Assembly: GCA_036873135.1 (NCBI GenBank)
Contig: JAPTYO010000008.1
Span: 23,599,001-23,663,000, forward strand
Direction of reading: 5' to 3'
Length of the DNA stretch: 64,000 bases
Source of the DNA: Clarkia xantiana subsp. parviflora
Taxonomy: Eukaryota > Streptophyta > Magnoliopsida > Myrtales > Onagraceae
Shown here: in pieces, positions 45,614 to 58,366 of the stretch
Layout: each line of letters begins with the position of its first letter
Position numbering within the stretch: position 1 is the first letter of the stretch
Notes under the pieces: model-generated
The model's input: the letters and a program-made list of their open reading frames with translations, nothing else
What the model was told of the DNA's origin: nothing
The model's database searches: none
Program-made: the position numbers and the translations under genes

Positions 45614-48600
45614 ATGACGAGTGATCACAACGCTCTCACTAAGGTCAATCCGTCAAAAACCAGGAAGCGCTTTAGACGTCATAAAAGGTCCATAATGTCT
45701 CCCGTGCCAGCAAGCAGTGTGCCATCCGCACAGCACGGTCCAAAATTTCCAGGCATCCACGTGATACATGGAGGCTTCGGGGCAGGAGGCGAAACATCAT
45801 ACAGAAGAGAAATATACGCTTCCTTGATGATCCATGAGCCCAGGGGCAGTCAGCAAGGAGACGTTGTCCTAGAAGACGCCATCGGCTTTTCTTCGAAAGA
45901 CAAGTCGCACATAACATTTCCACATAATGACGCCTTGGTCATAACCATGACAATCGACGACATGGATATCAAGCGTATCTTGGTCGATGGAGGGAGTTCG
46001 CCCAATATCATCACAAAAGACGTCATCCTAGCTTTGGGGAGAAAGAAGGACGTCAACAAAATGAATTCACCCTTAGTGGGGTTCATGGAAGATGCAAGTT
46101 ACCCATTGGGGTCCATAACACTGCCAGTTATACTGGGAGAGGGCAACTCACGTCTCCAAATTACAATACCATTTATGGTAGTGCAAAAGCTTGACGCATA
46201 CAATGGTATCTTAGGATACGCAACCATGAATGCGTGGGGAATGGTGCCATCCACAGCACACCAGAAGATCAAATTCCCAACTGCAGCTGGAATCGGTGAA
46301 ATCAAAGGAGACCAACTGTTATCAAAAAATTGTTACAACGTGGCAATCCAAAATAACGTCAAGCCAGATAACATGCCCATCATTGATGATGATCCAAGAG
46401 AAGGTCGTGCCCGACCGGCCCCAGTAGAGGAATTAAAACAAATAAAGATCGAAGAGCCAGACAGAATGGTCCAAATCGGAGCATCCCTGTCAGAAGATGA
46501 AGTGATAGAGATCACAACACTCCTTAAAGAGTATAAAGAGCTATTCGCATGGTCACCAAGCGATATGCCCGAAATCAGCGCAGAAGTCATTTCCCACAAG
46601 CTCAACATCAAGCCAGGAACTCGAGCAATAGCCCAGAAACTTCGACCCCTCGGGGGCAACAAAAAACTGGCAATCAGAGAAGAGGTGGGAAAACTGCTTG
46701 CCGCAGGATTCATCGAAGAATCAAGATACCAAACATGGGTTGCAAACCCGGTGTTGGCTCCTAAGTCAAGTGGCAAGTTAAGAATGTGCATCGATTACAG
46801 AGATCTCAACAACGCATGCCCAAAGGATTCATATCCTCTCCCAAGAATCGACCAACTAGTCGATGCCACTGCCGGCCATGAATTAATGTCTGTAATGGAT
46901 GCATACTCAGGATACAACCAAATCCCGATGTTCAAAGATGATGCACCGCATACTGCATTTTATGCAGATAGCGAAATATACAACTACACGGTGATGCCAT
47001 TCGGCCTAATCAATGCGGGAGCAACATACCAGCGAATGGTCAATACCATCTTTGGTGATCTAATCGGAACAAAAATGGAGGCATATGTAGACGACATGGT
47101 CGTAAAATCAACCAAAAGGCGTAACCATGTCGACGATTTGCGAGCAATCTTCAAAAGAATGCGCGAATATCAAGTCCGCCTAAATCCAACAAAATGCGCT
47201 TTCGGCGTACAATCAGGAAAAATCCTTGGATTCATGGTAAGCCAGAGAGGGATAGAAGCTAACCCAGAGAAGGTGGAGGCAATTGAAGAAATGGTGTCCC
47301 CAAGGAGACATAAGGAAGTCCAACAACTAAATGGCCGCCTAGCTGCTTTAAACCGATTCCTTGCCAGAATAGGCGATAAGGCACTCCCTTTCTTTGAAGT
47401 CTTGCGTGCAAACAAGAAGTTTGAATGGACACCGGCGTGTGAAGAGGCCTTTCAGCAATTAAAACAACACTTGCGCACATTGCCGGCTTTGGCAAAACCG
47501 ATACCAGGAGAGCCCCTTTTCCTGTACATATCAGTAAGCAACACGGCAGTCAGCTCAGTCCTTGTCAAACAGAAGGGAACTACCCAGCTCCCAATCTACT
47601 ACGTAAGCAAGATACTTGCAAAGTACGAGATAAACTACATGCCAATCGAAAAATACCTGTACGCGCTTATAATAGCAGCAAGAAAGCTGAGGCCATACTT
47701 CCACGCACACGAAGTAACAGTCTTAACAGACCAACCCCTGAAGCACATCCTGTCAAAGCCAAACATGTCAGGAAAACTAACAAAGTGGTCGGTGGAGCTA
47801 AGTGAATTCCGCATTCACTTTGCTCCCCGAACGGCGATCAAGGGGCAAGCATTGACAGACTTCATCGCAGAATTCACCGGGATAACACCCGACACAGACA
47901 CCCAAGTTGGACCTCAACAAAGTGAGGAACATACCGAAGTATGGCAAATGTACACCGACGGATCTTCAAACGTAGGGGGATCAGGTGCCGGATTCCTCCT
48001 AATACCTCCCGATGGATCTAATCCATTGAAGTATGCTCTAAACTTAACATTTAGAGCAACAAACAACGAGGCGGAGTACGAAGCATTGATAACTGGCTTA
48101 AGAATTGCGAAAGGTGTTGGAGTTAAACATCTACGAGTGAAGTGCGATTCGCAATTAGTTGTCAATCAAGTTAAAGGCGAATACGCGGCAAAGTCAGAAA
48201 ATATGCAAAAGTACTTGGGGCAAGCAAAAGACCTCATCACAAGCTTCGATACATTCGACATCATCGCTGTGCCTAGAGAAGAAAATCAAGAAGCTGACGC
48301 CTTGAGCAAATTCGCACAAGGCAATGAACAAGGCAAAGAAACACATTTCGTGGAAAACAGAATCTTGTCAGTAATTGACAGATTCGAAGTCTTGTGCATC
48401 GATCCAGATCCAGATTGGAGGACCTCAATATTTGCATACCTCAAAGACCACAAGCTCCCCGAAGACAAAGTTCAAGCCCAAAAAATCCAGAGACAAGCCG
48501 TCAATTACGCGTTGATAGATGAAGAGCTTTACAAGAAAGGATTTTCAACCCCATACCTAAGGTGCATCACCTTCCGGGAGGGCCAAAAAGTGTTAGAAGA

Positions 48601-49647
48601 TTTACATAAAGGCCAAGCAGCCTGCCATGAAGGGGCGAGATCTCTAATACGCAAAACATTGAGCGTGGGATACTATTGGCCAACCATGAAAAACCAAGCT
48701 ACGCACCTGGTCACAGAATGCGAAGCATGCCAACTTTATTCAAGAAGTATTACGGCACCAGCCGCCGAGCTAAGCCCAATTGCAAGCTCCTGGCCATTCG
48801 CACAATGGGGGATCGACTTAGTAGGTCCTCTTCCAAAGTCAAAAGGCCAAACCAAGTACATTTTCGTCGCAATCGATTACTTTTCAAAGTGGATCGAGGC
48901 AAAGGCATTGGCACAAACAACCGATGCACAAATAATGGATTTCATCCGAAATCACATCATCGCGCGGTATGGAGTTCCGAAGGTCCTAATCAGCGACAAC
49001 AGACCACAATTCAAGAGCTCAAGGCTTCAAACATTTTGCGAAAGACTCAACATTAACCACCGTTTCGCGTCAGTCCGCCATGCTCAAACCAACGGACAAG
49101 TCGAAGCTACCAACAAGACCGTCCTAGACGGTCTCAAGAAAAGAGTGCACACATTAAAAGGAGGATGGGCAGAAGAGCTTAGTAGTGTTCTGTGGGCACT
49201 TCGAACAACTCCAAAGGAGTCAACTGGAGAAACACCATTCAGTCTGGTGTATGGAACAGAAGCAGTCGTTCCATCGAAATTGCTGTCTCATCCTACCGCA
49301 CGACCCACTTCAATGCTCAAGCCAACGAAGTAGACATGCGTCTAGACTTAGACTTGGTTGAAGAAAAAAGGCGTAACTCCGAGCACAATCAGGCACGCAT
49401 GCGTTTGATAACCGCAAGATATTACAACTGGAAGGTGAAAGAAAGACAATTCCATGTCGGAGAAATGGTGTGGAGAAGGAATGAATTCTCACATCTCGAT
49501 CAAATCAACAAGATGTCTCCAAAATGGGAAGGCCCTTACAAGGTCATATCCATCCCGTACATCAACGCATATCGCCTTGAAGATGCAAATGGAAATGTCT
49601 CTACAAATACATTTAGTGGAGGACACTTGAAGAAATTCCACGGATAA
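45614..49647 (+). pseudogene. Element C Pol polyprotein (PR-RT-RH-aRH-IN) with one frameshift
   Basis: 1239 aa are open from 45614. A basic N-terminus of about 50 residues precedes the IHGGFGAGGETS..RE.YA motif shared with A. Then VDGGSS protease near residue 122, RT with YVDD near 492, RNase H at about 597-755, second RNase H from about 776 (YTDGSSN), and integrase (WGIDLVGPL near 1065, SDNRPQF, NGQVEAT). At about 49273 one base is missing (VVP then a shift), so the last 120 residues, including the WEGPYK motif, are read from another frame up to 49647. The catalytic core is complete; the truncated C-terminus probably makes this copy defective. SDNR replaces the usual SDNG next to the second catalytic Asp. 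Confidence 0.93.
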
Positions 49648-50215
49648 AGGATAATCTTCTATCACAAAAGGAGCTGTTGTATCAAGCCCTTTTGCTCTTA
49701 TTTCCATAACGCATCTACTTGTTAATAAGACCACTCTCTTATATAAAGTGGCATCTCTGTAATAATCTCACAAACCTAATGAAGTTGTTCTATCTTCGTA
49801 GGAACACAACTACTCTATGTACGTTACTTGGAAGCAAAACAAAGTAACTACAACAACTATCATCTACACCAACAAGGAGTTTATTTCTCCATTCACAAAT
49901 CAACTTCTACATCAAGAAGGTGTCTGCAACATAAAGCAATGGCGCTGTGTTCACAGCCAACTTATATGACGCAAGGGCAACTTGCGGATTATCCACAAAA
50001 AAGGAACTTATAGCAATTCTCTATTCAAAGGGACGACTATTCAAAGAGCCGTCACCTACAAGCAATATCTTGGATTAACACCAAGACCTGCTATCAAAGG
50101 GGGCATGTTTACTTCTAGTGACATCTCTTTTTAGAGGCAAGTCCTCATGTTTATAGCCATTCCCTGGATTCAGAACAAGATGGGCAAATACGAAAACGGG
50201 GCTCATCACCCCATA
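49648..50215. other. Element C pol 3' flank
   Basis: Untranslated; no gene or repeat recognised. Confidence 0.45.
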
Positions 50216-50590
50216 AGTAGCGGATGTCCTCTGTTTAGACGACAATCCCATATAACGAATTCCTTGTAAGGGTTCACTCTTCATAGCAGATGTCCTCTGT
50301 TTAGACGACAATCCCATATAACGAATTCCTTGTAAGGGTTCACTCTTCATAGCAGATGTCCTCTATTTAGACGACAATCCCATATAACGAATTCCTTGTA
50401 AGGGTTCACTCCTCATAGAAGATGTCCTCTGTTTAGACGACAATCACATATAACGAACTCCGGGTAAGGGTTCACTCTTCATGGCGGATGTCCTCTGTTT
50501 AGACGACAATCCCACATAACGAATTCCTGATAAGGGTTCACTCTTCATTGCGGAAGTCCTCTTGCTAGATGACAATTTCGTACTATAGAT
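50216..50590. repeat. 66-bp tandem array of Element C
   Basis: Copies start at 50221, 50287, 50353, 50419, 50485 and 50551 with exact 66-bp spacing (core GATGTCCTCTGTTTAGACGA). Each copy can form TGTC/GACA around CTCTGTTTAGAC, and a GAATTCCTT/AAGGGTTC hairpin. Same position as the hairpin arrays of A and B, but unrelated sequence. Confidence 0.92.
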
Positions 50591-51375
50591 TTTCAAAATC
50601 GTGTTGCATGGTTCCTGGACGCAGAAAACATGCATCACAATTCATACTCTCAAAAGTGTTACATGGTCCCTGGACGCAGGAATCATGTATCACAAATATT
50701 TTGCAAAATATTTTGTCAAATATTTTATCAAATATTTTATGTATCAAATACCTTTCCAAACATTTTATCAAACAAGGATTTCAAGGTTCGCAAAACTCTC
50801 TTTCAAAACCCAAAAAAGTTTTTACGTATGCTTCCCCCAACGCGGGTTGATACACGCTGGCAGGTGCGCACCCTGTTTAAAACTCATAAATTTACAAGTA
50901 GAGTCTTGTACAACGTCGCCTTAGAGTGGAACTAAGAGACAGTATAAACTAGTATCTTGCTCAAGCAAAGATAACACATTTCAAACATACTACTTGTTAA
51001 GTCGCTATACGCGAGTCACATGACAAGCTTCGACGGATATAGTAAACAAGCCATGCAGGAAGACGTACAACATGCATAACGCATCGTGCGAACAATTTTG
51101 AATTGAAAGTGGCTATCAGTCACGATTGCGGAGACTACGTTTACACTACTAGTCATCCGGGTTCAGGAAACACAGTAAGCGATAACGGTATGAAATATTA
51201 CTAACAAGTTATCATGCAAACTGCTGTGTATAAAACAGGTTCATATGACGTAGTTCAAAGCGAACAAGTCACAAGCAACAGTCAAACAACAACTCCAACA
51301 AGTTTCTAAACATAGAAGCCAGGAGGCAAGCGGACTCATAAACGAGCCCAACATGCTCAATGTAAAACGAGCATT
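50591..51375. other. Element C spacer between array and antisense gene
   Basis: Contains short direct repeats (GTGTTGCATGGTTCCTGGACGC and TGTTACATGGTCCCTGGACGC types near 50600 and 50655) and a run of AATATTTT motifs at about 50695..50765. No gene supported. Confidence 0.45.
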
Positions 51376-52821
51376 TCAAATAGCAGCACCACCAGGAGGC
51401 CCGGGGGCAACCTCCATAAACTCGGGAGAAGTGACAATGACGTTCACATCTCCGCTATCATCGACCAACACCTCGTAGTTTGGATGGCCACACTCCAAAA
51501 GGTTCAGCGCCTCAATGTGAGAAAGAGCGTAACTCGCATATGGCCCCAACTCGCCAAAAGAGAACCCAGGGTCAAGATCCTTCACACGGGTGAAGTAATC
51601 TTCAGAACGCTCGCTCATCAGGTTGTTCACTTTCTCCTCAACAGCAGCTTCAAAGTCTGAAGTTCCCAAATACTTGGTGAAACCCACTTGTATGCCCTTT
51701 TCACGACTCTCCTTACCAAGAGCAGCTAACTCCGCTCCTTGAGAATGAAGATCGTCTGTAACCTTCTTCTCAAGAGCGATCATCTCAGACTCAAGCTTTG
51801 ACAAGCGAGTATGGCGCGCCTCATAACGGCTCTCAGAAGCAGTAGCTTTCAAACTCAACACGCGAGCCTCTTCCTTGGTTCGCAACAATTCTTGGCGCAA
51901 AGCGTCACACTTATCCATAGCCGCCTGCTTCGCGCTCACCAACTCCATGACAAAAGATGACATGTTTACCATGTCGGCTACAACCTGCACATATCAACGC
52001 GATAAGCCAAACATAAATCGCAAAAGCAACAAACTTGGCAGAAGAATCAAGTTACTTACAGGAGCAAATCGGGATAAGGCACCCTGTGCATAAGCCTCAG
52101 CCTCCTCATCAGTCGTTGGGCAAGAACGCCTATCACCTGGGGAACACACCTACGCAACACGCGAACTCCAACCTCTGGAGTGCGAAGTGAAGACTCCTTG
52201 GGGAAATAAACTCCACCATTACCAAAAGGAGCCCAGGTATCCCCAGTAATGTCCAACCCAACGGGGCACACCAGATGGTCGTGCCTGAGAGGGGGAACCG
52301 CTACGACAAAGAAAGAAAAGTAGTTAACAACAAATAACAAAACCGCGGAGTACATTCATCAAAAGTATACTTACAAAGTCCGCGGCCTTCCACAGGTCGG
52401 TTTCCCGACTGGGGGGCAGATGATGCTACATTACGACTCGCGACTTCCTTGCCTTTACGAGTGGAAGTAGTCGCATTTGGCTTCAAGCGCTTGGGATCAG
52501 TCGGTCCACGCGCCACTGTGTCAGTCCGCTTGGAAGAAACGCGAGAATCAGACACTGGGGGAGTATCCCCAATCACATGAGTAGAAGACCCTTTGCCAAG
52601 ATCACGCCCCGAATTGGTAGGAGTGATGGGGGCAGGGGTCACCAAAGCCGGATCGGCACGAGAAGCAATACGCGAAGCCGCCGCATGAAGTGACGAACTC
52701 TTTCCGGCAAACCAACCTGCAATATGAATTCACAAAAGACATATAGCCGTTCAAAAAGCTATCCTTTATGAATGTCAAAATGCTCAAAAATGTTCAGAGT
52801 AAGAATGAAGGATTTACTCAT
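51376..52821 (-). pseudogene. Element C antisense gene: coiled-coil protein, one frameshift, no Transposase_28 ORF
   Basis: Exons 52818..52879 (ending ATGA; start codon 52821), 52375..52716, 52060..52300 and 51376..51984. ATGA joined to GT-TGG-TTT gives MSWFAGK in phase, the same junction as in A and B, but intron 1 is only 101 nt and contains no ORF. The exon 3 equivalent carries KRLKPNATTSTRKGKE; exon 4 has FPKESSLRTPEVGVRVLRR; the last exon is a coiled coil ending EVAPGPPGGAAI. Exon 4 needs a one-base shift (near the VPP-DRR segment) to stay open. Introns are bounded by GTAAGT/GTAAAT donors and TGCAG acceptors. Confidence 0.7.
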
Positions 52822-52885
52822 AGCAATAACTCGGTCGAAAGGAAGGGGATTCCGCAAGAAGTTACTACGACTTCACAACCTGCAA

Positions 52886-53150
52886 AAAGTCAACGCGCGT
52901 ATAAAAGTCAATGCGCGTATCAAAGCCAATGCGCGTATCAAAGTTAACGCGCGTATCAACATCAATGCGCGTATCAACATCAATGCGCGTATCAAAGTTA
53001 ACGCTCGTATCAACATCAATGCGCGTATCAAAGTTAACGCGCGTATCAACATCAATGCGCGTATCAAAGTCAACGCGCGTATCAACACCAATGCGCGTAT
53101 CAAAGTCAACGCGCGTATCAAAAAGTCAACGCACGTAGCCAAGTTCTACG
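52886..53150. repeat. 18-bp minisatellite in Element C
   Basis: About 13-14 copies of an 18-bp unit (AATGCGCGTATCAAAGTC with AACATC and AAAGTT variants) directly upstream of the antisense gene's start-codon exon, apparently inside its 5' UTR intron. One unit is 20 bp. Unit variants alternate in a higher-order pattern. Confidence 0.92.
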
Positions 53151-54580
53151 CACATAGTAAAGTTGGTACATACCATAGAAGGAACTAACGTCTTAAGGAG
53201 CTATCATGCAAACGGTGGAATTAACGCGACTAACCGTAAGGATCGAACGCGGCAACGCTTAAGGAAAATTTTTCTCTAAGGCGTCAAGACGACAAGTGAC
53301 TATGCCTAAAGTTATTGGACAATCCCCTTCAAACAAAAAACCCGCCAAGAAGGAAAATTATGCATATCGACCAAAAAAGCTTCTACACAAAGATACGGGG
53401 GCACTATACCCAAACGGGGAATTCTACCTCAACTATCCACGGAAATGAAAAATCGCCTAAATTATGGACAAACGACGATAATGACGGCAATCAATCAGCA
53501 ATTACTCGACATATAAGCATCAACAAGCAGTCCCACATGTCGACAACGAAAAATAGCTCAAACGAACAACAATACGGTGACATTGGCATTCAAGTCGAAG
53601 CTGTCCTGAAAATTCGAATTTCCAAATTACCTCAAAACGTGACGGAAAGTATCCCAATGGACTCCCCTCGTCGAGACGATTCCGGAAAGTTAAGGACCGC
53701 AACGAACCGAGGCCGGGAAGGCAGCGCGTGGGCCACACGCTCCGGCGAAGTGATTCTCACGCGGCGGCGCGTGAGGGCGCGTCCGGTGGCTCCTGGTGGT
53801 TCCGAAGGCGGCGCTGGAATCCTTGGGACAAACTGAGTCGAATGGTGGTTCCAACTTCTGAAAACAAGCCAAAGATCAGACTCGAAACTGTCAGGATGTG
53901 TCTAAGCCCACGACGGCAAAGAAATTTTGAACACAAAAGCAATTTCGGGAAAGGGTGAATGAATTACCTGCAAAGGAGATGGAATGATGAACTCCCAAGG
54001 TGCTCGAAGGATAATTGGGGATGTGTGTATTTACATATCCCAAAGAGATGCTTTGTTGATAAGGATTAAAGGATTAGTTTACCTACATTCAAGCCTAAAC
54101 CCCTACGGTATACTCTACCCTCTCCTCTAAAAATATCTACTCCTATGCATATCTTGACATTGCACGTATCAAACCCACCACTTTACATGTACGTTGCGAC
54201 CGCATGATTCATGATTTGGTAATCACTTAGTTGTTTTAGAAGCATACGGTTTCTACTTCTTGCATTGCGTAATTACGATCTTGCCATGACCATTACCTAT
54301 GCATGCATGTTGATAGGAGCATGATCGCATAATGTATTTCCAATTGCTTATATCTCCAATGATAACCATACTTGCACATATACATTTCCTATCGCACTAA
54401 CCGTGATGACAGGAAACAAAGTCACTCGGTCGGAAAATCAAACGACGGACGAAATCAAGATGCCAACGTCCGACCAACGATCAAAACCGAAAGGTTAGCG
54501 TCAAACTCAAATTGGACAAGTATCCTAGCTTAAAATAGAGTCAAGAAAGGTTCTAAACCGTTACTTGACTCGGGGGCAAG
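53151..54580 (+). other. Element C 3' region and PPT
   Basis: Untranslated counterpart of the A/B 3' region, with a GGCG-rich patch at about 53700..53830 and the polypurine tract CTCGGGGGCAAG (54569..54580) before the 3' LTR. ORFs here (for example 53315..53836) show no domain. Confidence 0.6.
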
Positions 54581-55314
54581 TGATGGATAAATGTCCAATT
54601 CGGGTTCGTATTCACATTTCGGGCCTCGTAAACATGTCAAAAATTACATCTCGGAGGAATCAAAACGGTCCGGAAACGCATTTACGCGCGTCCGGACCGG
54701 ACCTCCGGGTTGCGCGGCAATCCGGACCTCGCCGAATTGCCCAAATTCGACGAGGTCCGGATTGCCTTACGGGTATCGCGCGACTACCGTATCCGCGATT
54801 ACCGTTACGCATAGAGAAGTCAAGTTCGCACATTACCAATATGGATGACGGTTACCGCATGATCTTGAACCTTCATCAAACCGCTTTAAAACCGGGTCCG
54901 GTCCCAAGAAAGCCTATAAATAGGAGGCATTGGCTACCCATTTTGATTCATTCTCTCATTTGCCCAACTTTGGTATTTTGAGCTCTGACTTCTCTCTAGA
55001 AATATTCTCTCTCTAGAAATTACCTTTTTGCCCTTATAGTGACTTAAGCTTCGGAGAGGGCTCCGCTAGCACCACCCCCCTCTCCGTGCTAGCATTGGTC
55101 CTTCGTGCAGGAATCGTCGCCCAGACGCCCGCATTTGTGCACAGACCACCGCCTCCTGAGACACAGCCATACCGAGACACAGACCTTTACGGGAGCGAAA
55201 ATCGAACACTCGTCAGTGGCCCAACCTCTTCCCGACAAAGGGTTATAGCCCAAAAGCCCGCACAACCACGCGAACAGACGCGTCCTCACGACCTTGTTCA
55301 TCCCGGACGCAACA
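54581..55314 (+). repeat. Element C 3' LTR
   Basis: 734 bp; lacks about 18 bp (GTTTAAAAACGTCTCCCA type) and about 27 bp that include half of a hairpin in the 5' copy. Followed by ATATA. Confidence 0.96.
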
Positions 55315-55319
55315 ATATA

Positions 55320-55964
55320 TATAGGTAGATGGGAGTTTGCAAATCATTCACCATTTTATATTATATATTTAATCTTAAATATAAAATTTAATAAAAAAAT
55401 AGAAAAAAACCAAAAATAAAAATGAAAAATTATTAATATATATCCGCAAAATGATATATATTGCTACTCCTCAAAATGTTTTGTGGCCATTCATATTAGT
55501 AACAAATTTCATTTATATTTAGTGATTGTTTTGAATGTTGGTCACTAAAACATCATCAGAGGGGGCTAAACATTTACCTGAGCCGAAGAGTTCAGTTATG
55601 GTTGAAATTATCCTCCCACACGAGAAAGAATAGCCAATCCTGAGCGGGCAAGTCCCCTTAGTCAGCAGAGCAGAGCAAAAGCCAGCCAACAAGAGTTGTG
55701 TATTTCCTTTAGCTCGGGGCTGCTGTAAGTTTCACTTTGACTTTACAAAAGGAACTCAAAAATCAAGGTTACCTCACGGGATATTTTGAGGTCATGAACC
55801 TCACGATGAACATCATATTTAGCAATGGAGTTTTTTGTGACTACTTGTGACAATTTTTATTTTGGCCACTTATTTATTTGGTGACTATTCTTCTAACTTT
55901 TGTGACCATAATATAAGTCACAAAAGACACGTTCTATTGTAATCTTGACATCAAACATGCCTTT
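55320..55964. other. Intergenic, nothing recognised
   Basis: AT-rich left part, then GC-balanced sequence with no frame or repeat that I can identify. Confidence 0.35.
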
Positions 55965-56405
55965 TGATGCCTCTCTTTTCTGTGATTATGACTCTTGAGT
56001 TTAGATGCCTTTCCACGTATCTACTGGTTCTTGGAAGTCCTTCTACTTCCTCATACTCCTCATCTTCACTTGGTGAGTAATTAGTAGCTTGGTTTGTAGA
56101 GAGCTTAGCTTCTGCAAATGCTTTATTACCTGTTTCTTCCTCTTGATTATTTTGAGTTTGTGTTTCTTCTACTTGCTACTCTTCATCTTCATAGTCTGGA
56201 ATGGTTAGCTTCCAGTCATTTATTAAGCCTCCACATCTCCAGTAAGCTGATTCATCATAGATCTCAATTTTACGGATCACTATCTTTTTGGTAGTTGGGT
56301 TTTAGAGTTTGTATGCCTTGGATTCTTCATTGATGCCCGTAAATATACATTTATGACTCATGTCATCAACCTTCTTCTTTGCTCCTGTGATTAAGGCATA
56401 AGCAA

Positions 56406-57136
56406 TGATGGATATACGCTCAATTCAGACCCGCTTTCATTCAGATTGTATTATTTTAATTACCACGTAGATGATTGTAAATCGAAACTTAGACCCGAAC
56501 ACGTCACCCGCAGCAAAGGAGCCCGAACGAGTGAAAAAACGCCCGTCCGGACACTTCGCCGGGTCCGACCTCAAATCTCCGGGGTCGGACTTCCCGTCTG
56601 ACCCCGAAGGTCCCGACATCCCTCTGACACGCGATATTCCCGCCCAAGGGGTGTGCGTGAGGTCCGGAACACTGTCTTTCAAACCGTCCCTCGTGACGGC
56701 CCGACCATCACGTTGCACGTCCGACACTTAGAAAATATCACGAACCTTCTTCATGCATATTAAGGGCTTAATCCATTTGTTACTTGCTAACTGGACTCGT
56801 TTAGGAGTTAACGATGTCATTAACCGTCTTAATCTCCTTTGAGCCTATAAATAGAACTTCACCATCATTCATTTACTAAGTTGATACACTTGCATGATTT
56901 GAGCTCTCCCTTCTCTCTACTTTCCCTCTACGTTGTTCTCATTTAAGCATCAGAGAGGGTTCGCCGGTACCACCCCCGGCTTACCCCTCGTGCAGGTCTG
57001 CGGGAAAACGGATCGCAGAGAAGACGCGAGGAAACGGATTGCAAAAAGGGACCTTCGGATCGCAAAGGAGGGGAATCTACTCGTGAGTTGGCCATTCGGG
57101 TCGACGACTTGTCAACCCAATACACAGAACTTAACA
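56406..57136 (+). mobile_element. Tat-type solo LTR inserted in the Copia integrase
   Basis: 731 bp, TGATGGATATACGC...CTTAACA, with AGCAA on both sides (56401..56405 and 57137..57141). TATA box at 56846..56853. No PBS, PPT or internal sequence, so it arose by LTR-LTR recombination. The first 14 bases match Element A; the rest is a different family member. Confidence 0.92.
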
Positions 57137-57943
57137 AGCAATACACCTAAAGATTCTAAAACTATCCTCTGCGGGCTTTCTCCCTGACCAAGCTTCCTGG
57201 GGAGTCACATTCTTCTAAGCTTGAGATGGACACATGTTCAACACTAAGAAGCTCCAGATCACTGCTTCTGACCAAAACGACTTCGGTATCTTCCTAGTCT
57301 TCATAATGCATCCGACCATGTTAATTGCAGTTTTGTTCTTCCTCTCAGCTACACATTTTTGCTTTGGTGTTTGTGGAGCTGACTTCTGTTTTCTAATTCC
57401 TCTGTGTTTGCAAAAAGGCTCAAACTCAGTTGAGTAATACTCTCATCATCAATCTGATCTCAAGCATTGTATCTTCTTCCCTGTGTGCCCTTCTACATCT
57501 TCTTTGAAAGCTTTGAAAGCCTCAAAAGCATCTGAATTCTCTCTAGTAATAAACCCATCCTCTTCTTGAGATATCATCAATAAAGGTTATGAAATACAGT
57601 TTTCCTCCATTAGACACTGGGGTTATTGGTCCACAGATGTTTGTAAGCACCAACTGTATGATATCTGAGACTCTCTATGATGGATCTTTTGGAAAAGAGT
57701 ATTTTATTTACTTTGCTTTCCATACACACAAGATTCACACACTTCTGACTTGACTTCGATTTTTGGCAAACCTAGAACCATGTTTAAGTGACTCAGTTGC
57801 TTTAAGACACTGAAACAAAGATGCCTCTTTCTCTTGTGCCATAACTAAGATAGATCTTGAGTTTCTCCACTCCCTTATTCAGTTGCTAAAAAGTTATGAG
57901 CTATCTCTAACTTAACTGGAATGAGTCTCATAGCTGTCATTTT

Positions 57944-58366
57944 TTAAGAGAATATGCAGTTGTGCATGTCATTGTAAATTTTAAAGCATCCATCATCTAT
58001 AACCATCACATATTCATTTTCTAGCAATTGCCCAACACTAATCAAGTTTGTTGACAATTGAGGTACATATAAAACATCATATATTACCTCAATCTCCTCG
58101 TCGTGATTTTTAACTTTGACAACTCTTCTTCCTTCAACAGGTACTCCAGAGTTGTTTCCAAAGACTACTCTTGACTTATAGCTTTCGTCTAAGGAACTAA
58201 AGTACTCATTTCTCCCTGTCATTTGGTTGTTGCAACCTGAATTTATGAACCATATGTTCTTGTTAGAGAAATTATCTTCACTTATTACCATGACGAGAAT
58301 TTTCTTATCTTCTGCAGAGAAGTTTGAATGCTCTTTTGCTTGTCTTCTGGGAACTTTGCATAACAT
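57944..58366 (-). pseudogene. Copia protease/pre-integrase fragment
   Basis: 140 aa with the Copia protease site context WFINSGCNNQMTG: the catalytic Asp of the usual D-S-G is Asn here. VLYVPQLSTNLISVGQLLE is the typical pre-integrase segment. Part of the relic at 55965..59511; it shows inactivation by point mutation. Confidence 0.85.

Larger units (their letters stand above)
44787..55314 (+). mobile_element. Element C: second gag-less, pol-bearing Tat-type LTR retrotransposon
   Basis: 10,528 bp flanked by ATATA (44782..44786 and 55315..55319). LTRs 44787..45564 and 54581..55314 show about nine substitutions plus two deletions in the 3' copy, so it is older than Element A. The pol ORF starts 49 bp after the LTR; again there is no gag. 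Order: PBS, pol (one frameshift), 66-bp repeat array, antisense gene, 18-bp minisatellite, PPT. LTR sequence is clearly different from A/B, so this is a separate subfamily with the same gag-less plan. Confidence 0.95.

Noticed and set aside
52873..53142. 89-aa repeat protein (LIRALT units) on the minus strand
   Set aside because: It is only the translation of an 18-bp minisatellite, open in several frames because the unit length is divisible by three.
53315..53836. 173-aa ORF in the 3' region of Element C
   Set aside because: No domain, no counterpart in A or B, and low-complexity composition.
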